Shown here: piece by piece, positions 1 through 5,334 of the stretch
How the letters are laid out: each line of letters opens with the position of its first letter
How positions within the stretch are numbered: position 1 is the stretch's first letter
Origin: Betaproteobacteria bacterium
GTDB taxonomy: Bacteria > Pseudomonadota > Gammaproteobacteria > Burkholderiales > Nitrosomonadaceae
Assembly: GCA_022601315.1 (NCBI GenBank)
Contig: JAHZIU010000346.1
Coordinates: 1 to 5,334, forward strand
DNA length: 5,334 nt
Direction: 5' to 3'
The notes under the pieces: generated by a model
Databases searched by the model: none
What the model was told of the DNA's origin: nothing
Seen by the model: the letters and a program-made list of their open reading frames with translations, nothing else
Program-made: the position numbers and the translations under genes

Positions 1-228
1 ATAATTGCCATGTTGGTGGCTAGAAATAGAAATATTCTTTTCATTCATATACTCCATGAAAATTTGACTGTGCAATTGTTGTTTTTCTAAGGAAGGTACT
101 GGTTCATTCAGGGTAAATGGATAGTGCCAGGATTCCTTAGGGAATTTTATTAGTTTATGGTCTCGAACTATAATTTCAATAGTGAATAGTGTATTGCGCA
201 ATTTACTGATGATTATGGCCGGCTGCTT
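1..228 (-). CDS. Possible partial CDS of unknown function, running off the left edge
   Basis: On the minus strand, 76 consecutive codons are free of stops from just after the ftsB TGA to the window edge, in the same frame as ftsB. The other two minus frames close quickly. The residues are mixed and protein-like (for example KFPKESWHYPFTLNEP, then HSQIFMEYMNEKNISISSHQ), but I do not recognise the family. The start is undecided. TTG at 201-199 would give a long N-terminus but has no visible Shine-Dalgarno. ATG at 57-55 has none either. ATG at 48-46 has GGAG only three bases upstream. If a late ATG is right, most of this stretch is simply a spacer after ftsB. Readthrough of the ftsB stop is formally possible but unsupported. 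The call rests only on the open frame, so it is tentative. Confidence 0.35.
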
Positions 229-548
229 TCAGTGTAATGTATCGGTGTCAAGATTCGGTGGGAGGGTGTTTGACGTGTTGCGCTCAATGACTTGAAACAA
301 TACTTCATCCTGCTTGATCATTCCCAAGTCACTGCGCGCATGTTCTTCAATGGCATCAAAGCCTTGCTTTAAATCGTTTACTTCAGCTGCCAGCATTATA
401 TTACGATTTTGTAGACGGCGATTTTCTTCGCGTGCAATAGTTACTTCTTGGTCTACTAACCAAACTTTATGCCAACTTCCTTTACCAAACCACAATGGAT
501 ATTGTAATAAAACGATAAGCGTGGTTAATACTAATGCCAAGCTTTTCA

Positions 549-549
<1 letters not shown>
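229..549 (-). CDS. ftsB: Cell division protein FtsB
   Basis: FtsB is a small bitopic inner-membrane protein that joins FtsL and FtsQ in the divisome and helps activate septal peptidoglycan synthesis. The 106-residue product has the family layout: a short N-terminus, one hydrophobic membrane segment (about residues 4-20, LALVLTTLIVLLQYPLW), the typical FGKGSW turn (21-26), a periplasmic coiled coil (about 31-63, with the REENRRLQNRN and LAAEVNDL heptads), and the conserved EEHARSDLGMIKQDEVLFQVI block (68-88). A polar tail rich in Thr, Asn and Pro follows. The length is close to the roughly 100 residues usual for the family. The start ATG shares its A with the last base of the eno TAA stop. No good Shine-Dalgarno precedes it (the nearest GGAG is more than 20 bases away), so translation is probably coupled to eno. 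The start is supported because the membrane segment begins immediately after it. Confidence 0.93.
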
Positions 550-1862
<1,313 letters not shown>

Positions 1863-1894
1863 TTATTTCTGATGTTTATTATGTAACTATTGGT

Positions 1895-1923
1895 ATCTTA
1901 TAATAAATACTGTTTGCTCTAAA
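1895..1923 (-). promoter_or_regulatory. Candidate sigma-70-type promoter for eno-ftsB
   Basis: On the minus strand, TTTAGA (1923-1918, four of six matches to TTGACA) and TAAGAT (1900-1895, four of six matches to TATAAT) are separated by exactly 17 bases in a very AT-rich gap. Transcription from it would leave a leader of about 55 bases before the eno ATG. Such matches are common in AT-rich DNA, so this is a proposal only. Its best support is the position between two separated genes. Confidence 0.28.
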
Positions 1924-1933
1924 GCGTAATTAA

Positions 1934-1954
1934 AATTGAGATCATTACTCAATT
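1934..1954 (-). repeat. Inverted repeat in the pyrG-eno gap (terminator or operator candidate)
   Basis: There is a perfect 7-base inverted repeat, AATTGAG / CTCAATT, with a 7-base loop. On the minus strand the second arm runs into TTTAATT. It lies about 60 bases after the pyrG stop and 11 bases upstream of the candidate eno -35 element. A weak intrinsic terminator for pyrG is possible, but the stem has only two G-C pairs and the T tract is short. A dimeric regulator site upstream of eno is the alternative. The symmetry is seen directly; either function is inference. Confidence 0.35.
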
Positions 1955-2013
1955 AAAAATTAGTGTTCTGTTTTTTTATTGCTTGGTACAGTCGGTTGTT
2001 AATTTGTATACGG

Positions 2014-3708
<1,695 letters not shown>

Positions 3709-3788
3709 TTATTGCAATTGGTGTCGTGTTCAAGTGCAATTAAAAAGCGTTTGTATGGCATTTGCTTGGATTATGTTATCCAGTAATA

Positions 3789-4673
3789 TTAGCGGATTTC
3801 AGCGAGTAAGCGGTTTATCATCTGCTCGGCTTGGTTACGATAACTGCCGCCGAATAAATTTAAATGATTTAAAATATGATAAAGGTTATAGACCACTTTG
3901 CGCACATTATACCCGGAATCAAGTGGATATTCATGCCGATAAGCAGAATAAAAGCTGTTGGAGAATCCGCCAAACAGTTCAGTCATGGCAATATCAGTCT
4001 CACGGTCTCCATAATATGTTGCCGGATCGAAAAATATGGGGTGACCCTTGTCATCAAAATTATAATTGCCACTCCATAAATCACCATGCAATAGTGAGGC
4101 TTGTGGTGAAGAACCATCAAAGAATTGATCTAACTCAATGAGTAGTTGTTCGCCGAGGCTTTGTAGCTTTCCAGTGTAACCATTCGTCTTGGCTAAGTTC
4201 AATTGATAACTTAATCGATGGGTGCGCCAGAAAAATACCCAATCTGATGATTGGGTGTTAATTTGAGGAGTGTTGCCGATGGTGTTATCACGCACCCAAC
4301 CAAAGTTTGCAGCATGTATGTGGTGCATGGCAGCTAAACCCGCACCCAGATCAGCATCATTTCCCCGTGTGTTATCGCTAAATTGAATGTATTCTAGAAC
4401 CAGCCATGCTGTATGGTTATTTTGTCCGTAACAGATGGGGTGCGGAACACGTATCGTGTCAGACTGAACCAATTCTTTGAGTCCTGCTGCTTCTGCCTCG
4501 AACATTGACAGGTTTTGTGCAGTGTTTAATTTAATAAAGTAGCGCTGTTGTTCGTCAGCAATACAATATGCCTGATTGATGCAGCCACCGCCGATGGCGC
4601 TCACTTGTTGTGCATTAAAATGGCTTTGAGTGACACTGGAGATTTGTGCTGAGATTTCAGACCAGTTGTACAT
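3789..4673 (-). CDS. Fructosamine kinase family protein (protein deglycation kinase)
   Basis: Members of this family phosphorylate sugar amines on glycated proteins (ribulosamines, erythrulosamines or fructosamines), making the adducts unstable and so reversing glycation; E. coli YniA is a bacterial relative. The 294-residue product has a full protein-kinase-like fold: a Gly-rich segment AIGGGCINQAY (26-36), Lys48 in YFIKLN as probable ATP-binding lysine, a Glu in FEAEAAGL (58-65), hinge LVLEYIQF (91-98), family-typical NFGWVRDNTIGNTPQ (123-137) and DWVFFWRTHRL (144-154), catalytic loop HGDLWSGN (196-203) with Asp198 and Asn203, and FDPATYYGDRETDIAMTELFGGF (215-237), with DPA in place of DFG. 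No required residue looks lost. The length is normal. The start lies 12 bases after the argH stop and lacks a clear Shine-Dalgarno, so coupling to argH is likely. The family assignment is firm; the natural substrate is not known from sequence. Confidence 0.9.
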   Translation of the reverse strand: MYNWSEISAQISSVTQSHFNAQQVSAIGGGCINQAYCIADEQQRYFIKLNTAQNLSMFEAEAAGLKELVQSDTIRVPHPICYGQNNHTAWLVLEYIQFSDNTRGNDADLGAGLAAMHHIHAANFGWVRDNTIGNTPQINTQSSDWVFFWRTHRLSYQLNLAKTNGYTGKLQSLGEQLLIELDQFFDGSSPQASLLHGDLWSGNYNFDDKGHPIFFDPATYYGDRETDIAMTELFGGFSNSFYSAYRHEYPLDSGYNVRKVVYNLYHILNHLNLFGGSYRNQAEQMINRLLAEIR

Positions 4674-4685
4674 AAGTGACTTTTT

Positions 4686-5334
4686 TTAGGCCAACCACTT
4701 TCTGGCTTTCTCAATAGCCGTTTTTACCTGCTCGGGTGCAGTGCCTCCGATATGATTGCGACTTTTGATTGCACCATCTAACGTTAAAACAGCAAAGATG
4801 TCATCCTCTATTATTGGTGAGAATTTTTGTAATTCAATAAGCGTCAGATCGCTTAGGTCGCAGTCTTTTTGTTCAGCAAATTGTACCGCTTTTGCAACAA
4901 TTTCATGGGCATCCCGAAATGGCACGCCTTTTTTAGTCAAATAATCTGCCAGATCGGTTGCGGTTGCAAACCCGCGCATCGTTGCTTGACGCATTGCATC
5001 TTGATTAACACGTACGCCGGTCAGCATGTCGGCGTAGATGCGTAAAGTATCGACAAGTGTATCGACAGTGTCAAATAGTGGCTCTTTATCTTCTTGGTTG
5101 TCTTTGTTGTATGCCAGAGGTTGTGCCTTCATCAATGTCAGTAATGCAATCAGATGGCCATTAATGCGTCCGGTTTTGCCGCGTACTAATTCTGGTACGT
5201 CCGGATTCTTTTTTTGCGGCATAATGGACGAGCCGGTGCAAAAACGATCTGCCAGCTCAATAAAACCAAATGATGGGTTCATCCATAAAATAAATTCTTC
5301 CGACATGCGTGACAAATGCGTCATGATCAAAGAC
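4686..5334 (-). CDS. argH: Argininosuccinate lyase, C-terminal part (start outside the window)
   Basis: ArgH splits argininosuccinate into arginine and fumarate, the last step of arginine synthesis, as a cytosolic homotetramer of the fumarase/aspartase superfamily. The window holds the last 215 codons, slightly under half of a protein normally about 460 residues long. The frame is open to the right edge, and the true start lies beyond it. Family motifs visible are [27 protein letters not shown], the signature flexible loop [23 protein letters not shown] with the catalytic-serine region, and [23 protein letters not shown], which is highly characteristic of ArgH as opposed to fumarase or adenylosuccinate lyase. 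The C-terminal helical domain ends in RKWLA. The TTG at 5330-5328 is internal and is not the start. A run of seven A residues on the minus strand overlaps the stop, just before the kinase gene. Confidence 0.96.
   Translation of the reverse strand, partial: SLIMTHLSRMSEEFILWMNPSFGFIELADRFCTGSSIMPQKKNPDVPELVRGKTGRINGHLIALLTLMKAQPLAYNKDNQEDKEPLFDTVDTLVDTLRIYADMLTGVRVNQDAMRQATMRGFATATDLADYLTKKGVPFRDAHEIVAKAVQFAEQKDCDLSDLTLIELQKFSPIIEDDIFAVLTLDGAIKSRNHIGGTAPEQVKTAIEKARKWLA

Noticed and set aside
10..90. Short plus-strand open frame at the left edge
   Set aside because: It has only 26 codons from its ATG, lacks a ribosome site, and lies antisense to the more extended minus-strand open frame.
167..172. 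TATAGT on the minus strand as a -10 element for a gene left of ftsB
   Set aside because: No convincing -35 lies 16-18 bases upstream, and the stretch is AT-rich enough to give such matches by chance.
181..196. Tandem CACTATT CACTATT after ftsB on the minus strand
   Set aside because: Two copies of seven bases in AT-rich DNA are within chance expectation and have no further copies nearby.
3711..3739. Possible promoter for pyrG: TTGCAC, 17 bases, TGCAAT on the minus strand
   Set aside because: The matches to consensus are poor (three and four of six), and the -10 lies eight bases before the pyrG ATG, which would give an almost leaderless message.
3766..3782. Short inverted repeat TGGAT / ATCCA after the kinase gene
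   Set aside because: The stem is only five base pairs and no T tract follows directly, so it does not support a terminator call.

Overview
The window is a stretch of bacterial housekeeping chromosome in which every supported gene lies on the minus strand. Read in transcription order, from the right edge leftwards, it holds the 3' part of argH (argininosuccinate lyase), a fructosamine-kinase-family gene, pyrG (CTP synthase), eno (enolase), ftsB (divisome protein) and an unidentified open frame that runs off the left edge.

The gene neighbourhood pyrG-eno-ftsB, the FtsB N-terminus (LLQYPLWFGKGSW) and the ArgH active-site block point to a proteobacterium. The best guess is a betaproteobacterium with a moderately AT-rich genome, and the Nitrosomonas-type lineage is a plausible but unproven candidate. 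This assignment comes from recalled family sequences, not from a search.

Region by region: 4686-5334 is the C-terminal ~215 codons of argH. After 12 bases comes the kinase gene (3789-4673), then 86 bases without a gene, then pyrG (2014-3702). A 181-base AT-rich gap (1833-2013) follows. It carries an inverted repeat, a weak candidate promoter and a clear Shine-Dalgarno site for eno. eno (549-1832) overlaps ftsB (229-549) by one base in a TAATG arrangement. The last 228 bases stay open in the ftsB frame after the ftsB stop and may be the start of another gene. No stretch longer than 300 bases lacks a gene.

The genes serve separate core functions: the last step of arginine synthesis, repair of glycated proteins, CTP synthesis, glycolysis/gluconeogenesis and septum formation. 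They are probably co-oriented for shared transcription rather than forming one pathway. kdsA, often found between pyrG and eno in related bacteria, is absent here. I see no mobile element, tRNA, rRNA, CRISPR array or defence system. The window looks ordinary, and the least explained part is the left-edge open frame.
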